From Candidatus Limimorpha equi (GTDB taxonomy: Bacteria; Bacteroidota; Bacteroidia; Bacteroidales; F082): a DNA stretch of 7,486 nt. Made by a program: the position numbers and the translations under genes. The stretch lies in the NCBI GenBank assembly GCA_018065885.1, contig JAGHSL010000266.1, positions 1 through 7,486 on the forward strand, given 5' to 3'. How positions within the stretch are numbered: position 1 is the stretch's first letter; every line of letters begins with the position of its first letter. This document shows positions 6,171-7,486 of the stretch, one piece after another. Under the pieces are notes generated by a model. The model made no database searches. It was not told the origin of the DNA and was given only the letters and a program-made list of their open reading frames with translations.

Positions 6171-7481
6171 TTACTCTTTAACGATGCGTTGTACACTTTT
6201 CTTGTTTTCAGATGTGATTTCAATGAAATAAATGCCCGATTCGAAAGCCGTCAGGTCGATTTCGGCTTCTTTTGTAGCCATTGCTTTTTCCACAAGCACT
6301 TTGCCATTCATGTCGAGGAACTTGATTTCATTAATCGGATTTTTAGCGGAAATGTGAATGCTTGAACTGGTCGGATTTGGGTATATTTTGCAGCCTGATG
6401 TGTTTTCTGTGGCAGAAAAATAGGCTTGGATGTTAATGTCGGTGATGTTTTCCCCTACCATTGGGTAATTGGTGGAGATGACGCGCACTTTGTAATGCCC
6501 GTCTTCAACTTGAGGAATCTGTGCCGTGATGGTGCCGCTTTCATTGGTGGTCACGCGACCCAATTCAATTGGATTGGCAAAGCTTCCGTTGGCATCGGAG
6601 AGCTGGGCGATGACTTTGTTGGCTTCGGCGTTCAGGTTATCTGCCGACATGGTTCCGCTGAGGGAAAAACGGATTGTTATGTCGTCGAGTTGCATGAAAT
6701 TGGTTTTGTTGAGCTGTTCTAATCGTAGTGATGGATTGTATATCAGCAGAATATCATCGATGAACATATCATCTTTGTCGCTGCCTTGTCCTGCCAATTC
6801 GTTTGTCGTGATGGTAAAAAGAATGTGTTTTATTTCGGTGCCATAACCGTCATTTGCAAAAGGTATGGAGATGCGCCTCCAAACCATGTCGCCTTGTTCC
6901 GTAGTGGTTCTGGTGAAGCGGTCCTCTGCTGTTGCAACAAGTTCGTACAATGGTCCTTCATTGCCAGCGGCGTAAAATACGTAATCATATTCGCCGTGAA
7001 TTGCGGCGTGGATGCTGGCGTTTTGGGTGCTGCTTTCGCTGCGGAAACAAACCCAAACGGCCACTGAGTCGGGAATGACGGAAATTTCAGTGTTGAATGT
7101 AGGATTCGAACATTGGGAATAATGGTAGTTGTCTGTCCCAGTTGCCGACATGCTGCCGGCATTCATGCGTCCGTTGGTCATGTTGCCGTTGGCCGTGATG
7201 CCTAAAACTTTTGTGGGATAGATTCTGACGCTCTTGGTTCCATTGGAGCCGGGACGTGTTTGTGACGATTGTTCGATTTGGCTGGATAGAAATCCTGAAA
7301 ATGAACCGGTTGCGGTGCCTCCGGCGTGCCAATGTACAGGCTCGTCGCATGATTCGATGTCGCGTGTGGTCCAGTTTTCGAAACCTCTGTTGTCGAATTG
7401 TGTGCCGTATTGCGCGAAAAGGTTTGCGCTGGCAAAACAGAGTAGGGTGATAAGGAAAAACTTTTTACTTGATTTTTGCAT
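6171..7481 (-). CDS. Secreted/surface protein with PCMD-like domain and T9SS type A sorting tail
   Basis: The 436-residue protein is probably exported by Sec, then carried over the outer membrane by the type IX secretion system and released or anchored on the surface. A signal peptide (MQKSSKKFFLITLLCFASANLFA, split as basic 1-7 and hydrophobic 8-23) precedes a likely cut at A23/Q24. Residues about 29-250 form a beta-rich domain: FENWT (34-38), EPVHWHAGG (47-55), RPGSNGTKSVRI (76-87), PDSVAVWVCF (137-146) and SDKDDMFIDDILLIYN (234-249). This fits a PCMD-like (putative carbohydrate-metabolism) domain of a jelly-roll kind. Residues about 262-355 form a second beta domain with QLSDANGSFANPIELG. 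The tail, about 364-436, has CKIYPNPTSSSIHI, a MNGKV turn, ESGIYFIEI and a basic end KKSVQRIVKE, the T9SS sorting signature. No catalytic residues were identified, so ligand binding is only a guess. Confidence 0.88.
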   Translation of the reverse strand: MQKSSKKFFLITLLCFASANLFAQYGTQFDNRGFENWTTRDIESCDEPVHWHAGGTATGSFSGFLSSQIEQSSQTRPGSNGTKSVRIYPTKVLGITANGNMTNGRMNAGSMSATGTDNYHYSQCSNPTFNTEISVIPDSVAVWVCFRSESSTQNASIHAAIHGEYDYVFYAAGNEGPLYELVATAEDRFTRTTTEQGDMVWRRISIPFANDGYGTEIKHILFTITTNELAGQGSDKDDMFIDDILLIYNPSLRLEQLNKTNFMQLDDITIRFSLSGTMSADNLNAEANKVIAQLSDANGSFANPIELGRVTTNESGTITAQIPQVEDGHYKVRVISTNYPMVGENITDINIQAYFSATENTSGCKIYPNPTSSSIHISAKNPINEIKFLDMNGKVLVEKAMATKEAEIDLTAFESGIYFIEITSENKKSVQRIVKE

Positions 7482-7486
7482 GTGAT

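Overview
The window looks like chromosomal DNA from a member of the Bacteroidota, probably an uncultured Bacteroidales relative. The evidence is a secreted protein with a C-terminal type IX secretion sorting domain, start codons without Shine-Dalgarno sequences and often with A-rich leaders, and one TAnnTTTG-type -7 promoter box. All six main genes lie on the minus strand, so transcription runs from high to low coordinates. No tRNA, rRNA, CRISPR array, transposase or phage gene was seen.

In transcription order: (1) 7481-6171 encodes a surface/secreted protein with a signal peptide, a PCMD-like beta domain, a second beta domain and a T9SS sorting tail. (2) Only 12 nt later, 6158-5484 encodes a 224-residue multi-pass membrane protein that resembles the N-terminal half of a GT-C glycosyltransferase and is probably truncated. 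(3) After a 164-nt gap holding a repeat element, ligA (NAD-dependent DNA ligase, 5319-3217) and rluE (23S rRNA pseudouridine synthase, 3206-2661) form a two-gene operon with a 10-nt gap. (4) After a 217-nt gap with a likely promoter, serS (seryl-tRNA synthetase, 2443-1166) is a non-canonical type for Bacteroidales. (5) After a 228-nt gap made largely of repeats, a membrane-anchored family 2 glycosyltransferase of the DPM1/GtrB type starts at 937 and runs off the left edge.

The genes themselves are mostly housekeeping or cell-surface functions. The unusual content is between them. Two intergenic regions, 4.4 kb apart, carry the same composite element in the same orientation: a dRS3-like hairpin (8-nt arms, 4-nt loop, with a compensatory base-pair change between copies), then GCCGTC on the transcribed strand, then about eight tandem octamers of consensus YAANNGTC with strict 8-nt period. 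Both arrays end exactly 16 nt before the ATG of the next gene (the glycosyltransferase and ligA). The gap after serS adds a heptamer tract and a perfect 8-bp hairpin just past the serS stop. Whether the composite element is a dispersed intergenic repeat or a shared 5' regulatory leader cannot be settled from this window.
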